A stretch of DNA of 64,000 nucleotides from Bacteroidia bacterium (GTDB taxonomy: Bacteria; Bacteroidota; Bacteroidia; Flavobacteriales; Flavobacteriaceae): positions 86,002-150,001 of the forward strand of contig JAUIBP010000009.1 of the NCBI GenBank assembly GCA_030427735.1, written 5' to 3'. The notes beneath the pieces were generated by a model, which worked only from the letters and a program-made list of their open reading frames with translations, did not search any database and was not told where the DNA came from. Each line of letters begins with the position of its first letter. Position 1 is the first letter of the stretch. A program made the translations under genes and the position numbers. Below, one piece after another: positions 39,016-47,198 of the stretch.

Positions 39016-39095
39016 ATACGTTTTATCATGCTTTACTGACCTGGTGCAACGAGCTGTTGAAGGCTTTAGGTGCCTGGCTACGATCGTTCAGGTAA
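39012..39095 (+). CDS. 27-aa ORF coupled to the amidase
   Basis: ATG overlaps the amidase stop (ATGA), ends TAA 39095. Reads MNTFYHALLTWCNELLKALG then basic residues: an amphipathic, Trp-rich segment that could associate with membranes. It overlaps the 3' end of the convergent Imm63-like gene by 18 bp. May be a small accessory of the amidase or chance. Confidence 0.35.
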   Translation: MNTFYHALLTWCNELLKALGAWLRSFR

Positions 39096-39629
39096 GGTTG
39101 TAGTAGATCGATACCTTAATGTTTTTGGAGACTTCTTAGGATATTTTTTAGCCACCAGATTCCGAATTTCCAATTCGGTATATCCTTGTTCCTTTAATTG
39201 ATCGGTATAATCCATTCTTAAAAACATAAAATCATCAAAAGGGTGCTGCTCGATGTGATATTGATGTTCCAAATGTATACGTTGTCCCCATTTAGGGTCG
39301 ATAAGGCTAAGTAAAACCTCCTGTTTGGAATAAATCATGCGTTTGCAATCCTGATTTCTATTTCGGTGCTTTAACTCATAAGCAGTAGCCATATAGTAGG
39401 TAATGGAGGAAAATATCCAATACAGGATTTCATTTTCCTCGGTGGTAGTTTTTCGTTTTAACTCTTGTCCACGTTCTGAAACCACAAAATGAAACTGGCC
39501 AGTCGTATCATATTCTATATGTGGTAATGCATCACCTCTTGGGATGTGGTAAGTGGGTAGCAAATGTGTCGGGGCATCTATTTTAAAAGCTAGACGTTCC
39601 ACTCTGGTTTTTAGTTTGATTAATTGCAT
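39078..39629 (-). CDS. Imm63-like protein
   Basis: 183 aa, soluble. The central block (EILYWIFSSITYYMATAYEL and then KQEVLLSLIDPKWGQRI) resembles the Imm63 immunity family; the resemblance is by memory and moderate. No toxin is seen beside it. It ends in a basic, Ser/Thr-rich tail. Could instead be an element-specific hypothetical protein. Confidence 0.5.
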   Translation of the reverse strand: MQLIKLKTRVERLAFKIDAPTHLLPTYHIPRGDALPHIEYDTTGQFHFVVSERGQELKRKTTTEENEILYWIFSSITYYMATAYELKHRNRNQDCKRMIYSKQEVLLSLIDPKWGQRIHLEHQYHIEQHPFDDFMFLRMDYTDQLKEQGYTELEIRNLVAKKYPKKSPKTLRYRSTTTLPERS

Positions 39630-39801
39630 GTGGTTAACAGATATTCATAGAGGTACAGCTGCTTCTGTTTTGTGGAAACACATTAAGAAGGAGTGTCTTA
39701 CTATGTTGATAATTTGGTTGTTAGCGTTTTGATGATGCCAATATCGGATGAAATTTTTTAATTAAAAATTTTTAATTGTCCATTAAAAGTGTAATACCAG
39801 G

Positions 39802-40899
39802 CTAGTGAAATTTTAGTTTGCCCCAGACCAAAGGATGGGAACTTGCCGCTTGTGTGCTATTTTTGATGCTCTTGTAATGGTGGAATTGTGGGCGGTGTTT
39901 TGGCCACATCCCTTTTCTGTTCAGGCCACTATCTACCAGGACCTCAAAGAGCCTTGGGGATAACAACATATAATCCGTTTGCTTAATGTTGACCCCTTTG
40001 CGATAGGCTCCCAAACGATGGTATTTTTCATCGACACCTTGATCTAAAATGACCTCGAAGGAGAGGTGGCGGGTAATATCTTTTAGTGAGGTTTTTTGAA
40101 TTAGAGGCGCTACGGAATAGCAATAGGAGGGGGCACCCAAGGAACCAGCAATGACGATATGTTGATTGCCTTCGGCTATTAAGGCTTCATAACGTTTGGC
40201 TAAATACAAAGAGAAAAAGGCCCGCTTTTCATCCAATACGTCATTTTCATTAGTAGTTTTTTTAAAGTTAATAGCCAAGAGATGCAATACGCTAGTGTCG
40301 GGCATTAAAATTTTAAATTCAATTAAAGGATTTTGGTAATGGGTTTTGATGTGCAACAGTTCATACCCTTCTCGTAGTAAAAGTGCAGTTTCCAAACCGT
40401 GGTCGATATTGTTTTGAATGATCTGAATGTCCTTGTAAGGGGCGCATTGGAATTTTGGGAGCAGTTCTTTATTGAACTGTTCTAGAGAGATTCTATCCTC
40501 AACTTCTTGTAATACAAGAATGTCTGGGTTTATTTCCGATATGACCCTAGCTTTGTTGGAGGTGGCAACAACAGGGATCGCCTGGGTCTGAAGCTGCAAC
40601 CAGCCATTCCAATTGTTGATCAAGGTGGCCTTTATCCTTTCGGAGTAATCGCAGCCCTTAAAAAATAAAATCCCATCTTTATTACTTAATAGGGCATAGG
40701 GTTTATTTGTAATGTTTTCAAACCCTAATAGATAGGCTAGTTCTCGAATACGTGCGATAGCTCCTACCGTTTTAGGTGTTTTAATCATTAATTCGTCCAT
40801 TTCCTGAATCCATTGTTTGCGACTGGAATCTAAGGCGCTTTCCATAAGTTTACGGTCTCTGTGGAATAGATTTTCAATATTAAATGTTGCTAGTTTCAT
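39802..40899 (-). CDS. Endonuclease/exonuclease/phosphatase-fold protein with lost catalytic residues
   Basis: 365 aa. The fold is clear: N7 in FNIENL, E132 in LQEVED, and DYMLLSP near 309-315. The two later catalytic motifs are missing: the usual GDxND position reads AGSLGAP (251-257) and the usual SDH reads SSH (353-355), so the catalytic Asp, Asn and Asp are absent. Members of this family cleave phosphodiesters. Probably a pseudoenzyme or binding protein. Last gene of the HTH-led operon. Confidence 0.75.
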   Translation of the reverse strand: MKLATFNIENLFHRDRKLMESALDSSRKQWIQEMDELMIKTPKTVGAIARIRELAYLLGFENITNKPYALLSNKDGILFFKGCDYSERIKATLINNWNGWLQLQTQAIPVVATSNKARVISEINPDILVLQEVEDRISLEQFNKELLPKFQCAPYKDIQIIQNNIDHGLETALLLREGYELLHIKTHYQNPLIEFKILMPDTSVLHLLAINFKKTTNENDVLDEKRAFFSLYLAKRYEALIAEGNQHIVIAGSLGAPSYCYSVAPLIQKTSLKDITRHLSFEVILDQGVDEKYHRLGAYRKGVNIKQTDYMLLSPRLFEVLVDSGLNRKGMWPKHRPQFHHYKSIKNSTQAASSHPLVWGKLKFH

Positions 40900-40910
40900 A
40901 GGTTTCTGGT

Positions 40911-41567
40911 TTAAGTGTATTTGTTTTTGCTATGTGTTGAAAAGGTCATTAAATTGAATAGTTGCCGCATCATGGAACGGACTCTAGTGCCATAATTCGA
41001 TTCAATTTCCAAGGCATTGAGTTGGGTAGTACCATAGGTTTTAATGCCTGTTTTTAAAAATAGATCGTGACGGGAATAGATGATTTCGCGCATGACGTTA
41101 CAATTGTTACTGTAAAACTTACCCTGTGGTTCAAGACCTAAGCCCAAAAAGCAGTAGGCATATCTGTTGCCATAGGCCTCGATGGCCTTTGTGCCTGTTT
41201 GATTGAATTGAAACACGATGTTTCTGGAATGTACCACTTTGTAGAGTTTAGGTTTTAGGATAACATGCCGCAGTAGTTTCATTAAACTTGCCTTACCACA
41301 TCCCTCGGGGCCTGATAATAAAATGCCCTTTTTTAAATCGATATTATGCGCATGGCAAAATTCTTGGTCTTGGATATAGTAACAGCAAAGTTTTAGAATG
41401 ATTTCGCGATCGGTCTCGTGCAATTTAAAACGCTTGCCAAACAGTAATTGACCTTTGTGTTGCAAATAGATCCAGACCTGGTCGAAGTTATAATGGATGG
41501 TGTTTCCTTGGACCTGCCCGAGCGTAAATACGTGATGGCCTTCTGTGATATTATAGGGGGTGCTCAT
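40911..41567 (-). CDS. P-loop ATPase-like protein with degenerate Walker motifs
   Basis: 218 aa. It matches an element-borne ATPase family usually reading GPxGCGKTSLM and CFDDLG. Here Walker A is GPEGCGKAS (86-94) with Thr replaced by Ala93, and the Walker B site is CFLGLG (139-144) without both Asp. The rest (CNVMREI, YGTRVRSMMRQLFNL) is intact. Probably still binds a partner but not expected to hydrolyse ATP normally. Overlaps the upstream gene by 17 bp. Confidence 0.7.
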   Translation of the reverse strand: MSTPYNITEGHHVFTLGQVQGNTIHYNFDQVWIYLQHKGQLLFGKRFKLHETDREIILKLCCYYIQDQEFCHAHNIDLKKGILLSGPEGCGKASLMKLLRHVILKPKLYKVVHSRNIVFQFNQTGTKAIEAYGNRYAYCFLGLGLEPQGKFYSNNCNVMREIIYSRHDLFLKTGIKTYGTTQLNALEIESNYGTRVRSMMRQLFNLMTFSTHSKNKYT

Positions 41568-42174
41568 AGTTTTTTAATGTTGTTTTTGTTGGTAACTGTA
41601 CAGTTGTGGTGTTTGGACTGATTGTTTTCAGCATCCATTGCCTTGCAAGTGCCTGCCAATCGTTTATCACAGATTCAACTGGAATGTTCCAGCCTTTGTT
41701 TTCATTGTACTCATAATATTTTTTTGCTTCCTGAACTGGCCAACCTTTGGAACTGAAAAATTCTAAAACTTCCTTTAGTTCTGTAGGTTTATTTATGTTT
41801 TTATTATGTTTAATAGTGTTTAGTATAGGTGCTACTGCTAGTGGCCTACTGGTCTCCCTGTGGTTTCCAACTTGTTTCTTAGTTGGGTCAAAAAGATACA
41901 TCTTGACTCTGCTGCCCTTATAGGGGTTATGGGAAGGGAAATATTGAATGTATTGCCAATCGTGAAGATTTTTTAGACAGCGATAGTACGTTTTGGAAGC
42001 GCCTAATTTGGCCATGGCCATAATCTCTGCCCTAGCAAAGAAAAAAGGGTTTTTAAAGTTTGCGTAGTTCCAAAATTGAAACAAGGCCATATATAGACTT
42101 ATATGCGATGCATTTAATCTGGAATCTTTTTGAAAGATTTTAAAAACTTCATTGAGGTGTTTGATGTAATTCAT
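41551..42174 (-). CDS. Winged-helix-like element protein
   Basis: 207 aa. The first 90 residues (SHISLYMALFQFWNYANF, LGASKTYYRCLKNLHDWQYI) read as a replication-initiator-like winged helix; the tail is Thr/Asn-rich. It commonly sits between an excisionase-like HTH gene and the ATPase-like gene on Bacteroidota elements. Function unproven. Confidence 0.6.
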   Translation of the reverse strand: MNYIKHLNEVFKIFQKDSRLNASHISLYMALFQFWNYANFKNPFFFARAEIMAMAKLGASKTYYRCLKNLHDWQYIQYFPSHNPYKGSRVKMYLFDPTKKQVGNHRETSRPLAVAPILNTIKHNKNINKPTELKEVLEFFSSKGWPVQEAKKYYEYNENKGWNIPVESVINDWQALARQWMLKTISPNTTTVQLPTKTTLKNYEHPL

Positions 42175-42176
42175 AA

Positions 42177-42461
42177 CTAAGATATTTGGTGCTCATCAAT
42201 TCGGTTTTCATTAATTATACGTTGGATATCCTCAGCTTGATAGAAAATAAGACCTCCGACTTTGGAATATGGGAATGTTCCATTGATCCTTAAGTTTTGG
42301 AGGGCGCCAGAACTTATGTTTAATTGTTTCATAAGATCCGAGGAGCGCAATTGTTTTTTTAATTGTATCCGATCATGTTCTATAAATAGTTGTTTGATGG
42401 ATGCTAAGAGTTCCAGTTTAAATGCTTCCAAGTCTTCTACAGTAAGTATTGTCGCTCCCAT
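42177..42461 (-). CDS. HTH excisionase/regulator-like protein
   Basis: 94 aa. C-terminal HTH_17/MerR-like domain (about 40-90, SSDLMKQLNISSGALQNLR and GGLIFYQAEDIQR). Small proteins of this kind act in excision or as regulators on Bacteroidota conjugative elements. It is first gene of the operon reaching 39802, and a 7-bp-arm inverted repeat lies about 35-50 bp upstream. Confidence 0.75.
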   Translation of the reverse strand: MGATILTVEDLEAFKLELLASIKQLFIEHDRIQLKKQLRSSDLMKQLNISSGALQNLRINGTFPYSKVGGLIFYQAEDIQRIINENRIDEHQIS

Positions 42462-42494
42462 AGTGTTTGATTTTTAAGGTTAAAAAAAAATGAG

Positions 42495-42512
42495 ATCCAA
42501 AGAAGTTTGGAT
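42495..42512. promoter_or_regulatory. Inverted repeat upstream of the HTH gene
   Basis: ATCCAAA-GAAG-TTTGGAT, perfect 7-bp arms, 34 bp upstream of the ATG at 42461. Plausible autoregulation site. Confidence 0.45.
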
Positions 42513-42681
42513 TTATGGGCAAAGTTGAAGAAAGGTGTTGGTTAAAAATCAATAGTTGTTCCCTAGTTGGGAGAAATTTTTTTTAATCTCTTGGAGATCA
42601 TTTGAACGCTGTTCATTATGATAAATTTGATTTTTAGACCTATTCGGTAACGTCCATAAAACTCAAAACAAATCATATTGT

Positions 42682-42707
42682 AAAACCCCAAGTTGGGATA
42701 ACTTGGG
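42682..42707 (-). terminator. Terminator of rteC
   Basis: Perfect 8-bp stem CCCAAGTT/AACTTGGG (42687-42707) followed on the minus strand by GTTTT, 3 bp after the rteC stop. Confidence 0.75.
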
Positions 42708-42709
42708 AT

Positions 42710-43546
42710 TTATTGGTCGGACTCGATTAATTTGGCTTTGAGACTTTCTGTAAGTCGATTAAGAAATTTGGTGTTACTGGATTTGCGCGCTCTGATTTCA
42801 ATAAAAGTGTGGTAATAATTTCCAAGTTCGATGTTAAAATACTTTTCGAAAAAGGAGGCGATTTCCTTAATGTCAGCAGTGCCACTATTAATCACTCGGC
42901 TGCAATTCAGAGCATAGATTAGTTCAATAAGTTCGGTTTTACTTCCTGTCCAATGTAAAAAGGTTGATGAGTCATCATCCGAATCTGTAGTAAATTTTAG
43001 GTTTTCGAGTTTTTTAATTTCCTTCTGTAGATAGTGAATAAGTAGGTCAAAAGCTAAAATGCGAGCCACGGCATTGTCTTGACAGGTCGAAAATTTATCA
43101 TCGATTAGGACAGCATAGGATTCCGATGGAATTCTGAGGTCTAATCTGCCGCGCATAAAATATAAATCATCCAATACGGTGGCGCCACGACGGAAATAAC
43201 GATAGAATTCGTGATTGTCATGAAAGTAGGCCTGTAACCTGTGAATATTTTGATTTAAGTATTTGATTTGAAATTTAGAACTGCCTCTAGGACGCTTACT
43301 TTCAATGCGGTAAAGTTTAACATAATAAATCAATCTGCTATATACCTTGGGTTTAATATGTTTAAAAAAGAAGATTTCCTCTTTAGCTGTGGCAAAACCT
43401 TTCTTAATTACATTAGACCTTAATTGTTTCATAAGCTGTTCAGTGTATGAAATGCCTTGTTCAGATTTCTGTAAAATATCCAATGGCCGACTTTCAATGG
43501 CCGCCAATTGGGTGTCCAAATTGGTAACGATTTTAGTGTAGTTCAT
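42710..43546 (-). CDS. rteC: RteC-family element regulator
   Basis: 278 aa, soluble helical protein of the RteC family (EEIFFFKHIKPKVYSRLIYY and RRGATVLDDLYFMRGRLDLR). In CTnDOT-type elements RteC activates excision and transfer genes. The family call rests on overall sequence and position, and it marks the far edge of the conjugation-type genes here. Confidence 0.85.
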   Translation of the reverse strand: MNYTKIVTNLDTQLAAIESRPLDILQKSEQGISYTEQLMKQLRSNVIKKGFATAKEEIFFFKHIKPKVYSRLIYYVKLYRIESKRPRGSSKFQIKYLNQNIHRLQAYFHDNHEFYRYFRRGATVLDDLYFMRGRLDLRIPSESYAVLIDDKFSTCQDNAVARILAFDLLIHYLQKEIKKLENLKFTTDSDDDSSTFLHWTGSKTELIELIYALNCSRVINSGTADIKEIASFFEKYFNIELGNYYHTFIEIRARKSSNTKFLNRLTESLKAKLIESDQ

Positions 43547-43758
43547 AGGGATGAAATTTAGTTGTTCAGTTTAGTCCATAAAATTTACTGTGATTTGATA
43601 TAAATTGAAATATTTAACATTTTTTAAATCCCTCTCAGATAAATTATAATCCGTTTTAGATAATTAATAGCTTGTGTTTCAGTGATTTGTTTTTGTTTTT
43701 GGTGCGCGTCTGTTGATTATTTTGTAAGTTTAATAAAGGACCAGTTTTTTCATTTGCT

Positions 43759-44145
43759 ATGATAAAGTATTACGAGAATGAATATGCCAGTTACCGGTTT
43801 AGTAATGGCATATTAAAAGTGACGTACCACGAAGGGGTTACCGTAAAATACGGCACGGCGGTAAAGGTTGTACGGGATAGGTTACAATTACAGGAGGGAC
43901 AATGGCTGGCTGTACTGTGCGATATCCGTGGGATTAAGGAAATTGATAAACCTGCTAGAGCTTATTTGGCGGTTGAAGGCTCATCATTGATACATGCTGT
44001 AGCGTTTCTAATAGACACTCCTGTTTCTAAAATGATGACCAAATTCTATGTCAGGACTAGCAAGCCCTTAGTACCTTCCCAAGTGTTTGATGATGAACAG
44101 GACGCTTTATTGTTCTTGAACAAATTTAAAGATAGCGCTTTTTAA
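43759..44145 (+). CDS. STAS/SpoIIAA-fold small protein
   Basis: 128 aa, soluble. Alternating strands and helices (LRDxRGIKEIDKPARAYLA) resemble the STAS-like DUF7793 type seen in flavobacteria next to PAS-AraC regulators. It overlaps a hairpin at its stop and is 42 bp before the regulator. Likely a signalling partner. Confidence 0.6.
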   Translation: MIKYYENEYASYRFSNGILKVTYHEGVTVKYGTAVKVVRDRLQLQEGQWLAVLCDIRGIKEIDKPARAYLAVEGSSLIHAVAFLIDTPVSKMMTKFYVRTSKPLVPSQVFDDEQDALLFLNKFKDSAF

Positions 44146-44159
44146 GCTATGGCTTAAAA
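44140..44159. terminator. Hairpin at the end of the STAS-like gene
   Basis: TTTTAAGC (44140-44147) and GCTTAAAA (44152-44159) around TATG; the gene's stop lies in the stem. Weak terminator or attenuator before the AraC gene. Confidence 0.45.
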
Positions 44160-44186
44160 GGTTAATTCAGTTCAAAAAGAAACAAT

Positions 44187-45182
44187 ATGGAAGGTAAACA
44201 TAAACATAGATTTGATCTGATAAATCAGATGATATTAGAGATGGCCTCGGGTAATTTCCATTTTCGTTTGGGACGGACTAAACGTAACGATACTTTGGAA
44301 GGCTTGTTGGTTACGCTTAATATGTTGGCTGAGGAAATTCAGGCCGTCATGTACCATCAGGGTTTTGCTGTTGATAATAATGTGCAAAGATCCCTTGTTC
44401 AAATGGGGTTTTTGGTGAATCGCCATGGCTTTGTCCGTATGGTGAATCAACAAAGCTGTACTATTTTGAGTATGGATTATTGCGATATAATAAATCGACC
44501 TTTCGTAGAATTATTGGATTCATCTTCAAAAGGGGAATGGATACAATGGTTGCATCAAGTTGAAATGAAAGACCATTTGGATTTCGATCTGGAATTGGTC
44601 TTTAAAGACAAAAAGGGGCTTTTAATTCCAAAGAACTGCATTGTTTCCTATTTGAGGGATAAGAATTTTAGTCCTGAAGAAATTTTAATAACCACTGTGC
44701 ATCAAAAGAGCCAACATGATGAATTTGAAGCAGAAATTAAACAAAAAATTGTAACTCATATTTATAAAAGTGAGCCCGTTAAACCCATTGTGGATAATTC
44801 TAAAAAGAGAAAAAAACTGACGTTTGAAGATATTAAAATAATTAAACGCGGCCATGATTACATACTTAATAATATAGGTGATAAATTTCCATCTTTAAAA
44901 GAATTTGCATTACAATTAGGAACCAACGAATTCAAATTAAAGTATGGATTTAAGGAACTTTATGGCATTAGTGTGTATCGGTATTTAATTCAAGAACGGT
45001 TACGACAAGCTAAGATGTTCGTACAATTTAGCGATATGCCGCTAAAAGTTGTTGCTAGTCGGACAGGATTTAAAAGTTTTCCTCATTTTTCCAAAACTTT
45101 CAAACAGCACTTTGGTTATAATCCAAGTGAAATGAGAAGAATGGCCAATGAACAGCCTAAACTTAAAGGGAATCGATCATAA
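44187..45182 (+). CDS. PAS-AraC transcriptional regulator
   Basis: 331 aa. A PAS-like domain (about 70-165, QSCTILSMDYCDIINRPFVE) is followed by a basic linker and an AraC-type HTH pair (about 220-325, SLKEFALQLGTNEFKLKYGF and GFKSFPHFSKTFKQHFG). No membrane segment. It precedes the MauE-propeller-DUF6520 genes and may control them. Confidence 0.85.
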   Translation: MEGKHKHRFDLINQMILEMASGNFHFRLGRTKRNDTLEGLLVTLNMLAEEIQAVMYHQGFAVDNNVQRSLVQMGFLVNRHGFVRMVNQQSCTILSMDYCDIINRPFVELLDSSSKGEWIQWLHQVEMKDHLDFDLELVFKDKKGLLIPKNCIVSYLRDKNFSPEEILITTVHQKSQHDEFEAEIKQKIVTHIYKSEPVKPIVDNSKKRKKLTFEDIKIIKRGHDYILNNIGDKFPSLKEFALQLGTNEFKLKYGFKELYGISVYRYLIQERLRQAKMFVQFSDMPLKVVASRTGFKSFPHFSKTFKQHFGYNPSEMRRMANEQPKLKGNRS

Positions 45183-45256
45183 TTCCTTTAGGGATAAGTT
45201 TTAATCCTTCTCAAATAAACAATAGTTAGGATCTTTACCATAACAAATTAATTGTT

Positions 45257-45706
45257 ATGAAAGTATCTATAAATATACCTGCCAAACTAGTTGCCATTGT
45301 AACCCTTGCATATAGTGTACTGTTTATTTATGCTGCTATACAAAAACTAATAGAAGTCGAACAATTTAGAATTCAATTGGGGCAATCTCCAATCCTAACC
45401 ACATATGCCGATTATATAATGTATGCACTTCCTTTAGGGGAACTGGTTTTGGGGTTTACCATTTTTAGCCATAAGTTTAAAAGACAGGTGCTTTATGTAA
45501 GTTATAGTTTAATGGTGATGTTCACGACCTATATTATCCTTATACTGAATTTTAGTGATTACATCCCTTGCTCATGTGGTGGTGTTTTAGAAAAATTGGG
45601 CTGGACTGAGCATATTGTTTTTAACCTAGTTTTTATAATCATAGCGATAATTGGTCTTTGGTGTTTAGACTACATGGATACTAATAAACAATCAATTATA
45701 CTATGA
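45257..45706 (+). CDS. MauE/DoxX-type redox membrane protein
   Basis: 149 aa with four transmembrane helices. A PCSCGG motif lies in the third loop region, the redox-associated cysteine signature of the MauE/DoxX group. It likely moves electrons for disulfide chemistry in the envelope. Its stop overlaps the next start (ATGA), so it is coupled to the 353-aa protein. Confidence 0.8.
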   Translation: MKVSINIPAKLVAIVTLAYSVLFIYAAIQKLIEVEQFRIQLGQSPILTTYADYIMYALPLGELVLGFTIFSHKFKRQVLYVSYSLMVMFTTYIILILNFSDYIPCSCGGVLEKLGWTEHIVFNLVFIIIAIIGLWCLDYMDTNKQSIIL

Positions 45707-46764
45707 GAGTTAAAAGTTTCATATGGAGATTATTGGGTTTTGGAGTAGCAGGAATACTGCTAATGGTTTTGTTATTTGTTACTTCGGAGCAAGAAATGCA
45801 TCATAACAATGCTTTTATTAGACGGTATCCCCATCATCCTATTAAAAAATTATTTGATTTTAATCTTGGGTATAACTCTTATTATTTGGCAGGTTTTGAA
45901 AATGATAGGCTGTATCTGGGGAACCATACGGCACCATTGCACCTACTGGAAGTAAATTTAAAAACCAAGGATACAACACACATTAAAATAGGGCTTGAAT
46001 CCAAAGATATTCCCTTTCAATCTATAACAGTTAATGTTGTACCTCCATATTTTTTTGTAATGGATGGAACTGTTCCTTGTATTTTAAGAGGATATACGCG
46101 TGATTGGGAAGCTAGAGATTGGATGAAAGGGGAGGTATATTTTACCAATGCCAAAGCTGTGGATTCTGTGAGCATTTTTATAAAAACTATAAGTAGCAGC
46201 AATCGTCAGGCTATACTGGGACTGTTACAGTATTCGAATGGCTTTAATACTTACTTGTATCCAGAACTCTTGGAAAAGCAAATGGATGGGATTTTTGATG
46301 TTGATGGCTTGTTGACTATGTCTCCAGACTTTAAAAGTCTTGGGTATTCCTATTATTATAGAAACGAGTTTATGATTTTGGATGCCGATCTAAAAAGTAT
46401 TCAAAGGATGAAAACGATAGATACAGTAAGCATGGCGCAAATTACCTTATCCAAAATATCCAAAACTGGAGAAGTGAAGATGACAAGTCCCCCCTTGATA
46501 ATTAATAGAACCGCAGCTCAATTTGATGCTTTTATGTTGATCCATTCTAATCGATTGGGGAAATATGAGCAATCTGAAATGCTAGAGGATGCTTTCATTA
46601 TAGATGTGTATAATTGGGAGAAGGAACGCTATGAGTTTAGCTTTTATCTCTACCATTTCGATACAGGAAAATTGAAGGAATTGAAAGTGTTTGAAAGCTA
46701 TCTAGTTGCATTGAGTGGAGAAAAACTGTCGGTCAATCAGATTAAATCTTCTGTTTTTAAGTGA
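45703..46764 (+). CDS. Membrane-anchored propeller-like protein
   Basis: 353 aa: one N-terminal transmembrane helix (about 11-28) and a large extracytoplasmic domain with repeating beta segments (DRLYLGNHTAPLHLLEVNL, FEFMILDADLKSI-like), read as a six-bladed-propeller-like fold. No catalytic motif seen. Coupled to the MauE-type gene. Confidence 0.6.
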   Translation: MRVKSFIWRLLGFGVAGILLMVLLFVTSEQEMHHNNAFIRRYPHHPIKKLFDFNLGYNSYYLAGFENDRLYLGNHTAPLHLLEVNLKTKDTTHIKIGLESKDIPFQSITVNVVPPYFFVMDGTVPCILRGYTRDWEARDWMKGEVYFTNAKAVDSVSIFIKTISSSNRQAILGLLQYSNGFNTYLYPELLEKQMDGIFDVDGLLTMSPDFKSLGYSYYYRNEFMILDADLKSIQRMKTIDTVSMAQITLSKISKTGEVKMTSPPLIINRTAAQFDAFMLIHSNRLGKYEQSEMLEDAFIIDVYNWEKERYEFSFYLYHFDTGKLKELKVFESYLVALSGEKLSVNQIKSSVFK

Positions 46765-46811
46765 GGGATTTAAGAGAAGCGGAAGTCAATAATAAAATTT
46801 AACATTAAGAT

Positions 46812-46825
46812 ATACTGGCCAGTAT
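46812..46825. promoter_or_regulatory. Perfect 14-bp palindrome before the DUF6520 gene
   Basis: ATACTGGCCAGTAT, 60 bp upstream of the ATG at 46885. A regulatory dimer site is likely, and it separates the DUF6520 gene from the preceding genes. Confidence 0.5.
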
Positions 46826-46884
46826 CAGGGGGAAGATCGAAAACCTGTATGAAATAGAGTAGATCATCATTTAAATATATTATT

Positions 46885-47151
46885 ATGAAAACACTTAAAT
46901 TTAAATTCATAGTTCCTGTGCTAGCTGTTGCTTTTGCCATCAGTAGTGCCTTTGCAACAGCATCAGGATCTTCTGTAAGTGAAGTAAATGCCATTTCTGG
47001 GTATATCGATGCGCCAGAACCTTGTCAACAGGCGATAAATTGTTCTTTAACACCTGGACCTGTTTGTACTAATGGCATGTTCGGAGCCCAAGTATTCGGG
47101 AAACATAACCCTAGTGATACGACCTGTCCTCGTGTGGTGTACCAACCATAA
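46885..47151 (+). CDS. Small secreted DUF6520 protein
   Basis: 88 aa: signal peptide (about 1-24, cleaved after SAFA) and a mature part of about 64 residues with four cysteines (PCQQAINC, VCTNG, TTCPR) and a conserved C-terminal Pro. It matches the DUF6520 family of small secreted flavobacterial proteins. The redox membrane protein just upstream may control its disulfides. Ends at a bidirectional terminator. Confidence 0.75.
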   Translation: MKTLKFKFIVPVLAVAFAISSAFATASGSSVSEVNAISGYIDAPEPCQQAINCSLTPGPVCTNGMFGAQVFGKHNPSDTTCPRVVYQP

Positions 47152-47173
47152 CTGGATTTGTTATTGATGAAAG

Positions 47174-47198
47174 AAAAGGAGCTTTAACGGCTCCTTTT
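47174..47198. terminator. Bidirectional terminator between DUF6520 and S9 peptidase genes
   Basis: Perfect 9-bp stem AAAAGGAGC (47174-47182) with GCTCCTTTT (47190-47198). The loop contains the minus-strand stop codon of the peptidase gene (47184-47186), so convergent genes share it. Confidence 0.75.

Larger units (their letters stand above)
6480..43546. mobile_element. Conjugative element of CTnDOT/flavobacterial type (minimal span)
   Basis: Span bounded by the first conjugation-associated gene and rteC. It contains mobilisation genes, a coupling protein, traE-F-G-I-J-K-M-N, a peptidoglycan amidase and RteC, with an AT-rich cargo block at 13120-31200. No tyrosine or serine integrase, no att repeat and no traL, O, P or Q are visible, so the true ends are unknown and cargo beyond rteC may belong to it. 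The relaxase nonsense codon argues for a decayed or non-autonomous element. Confidence 0.6.
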
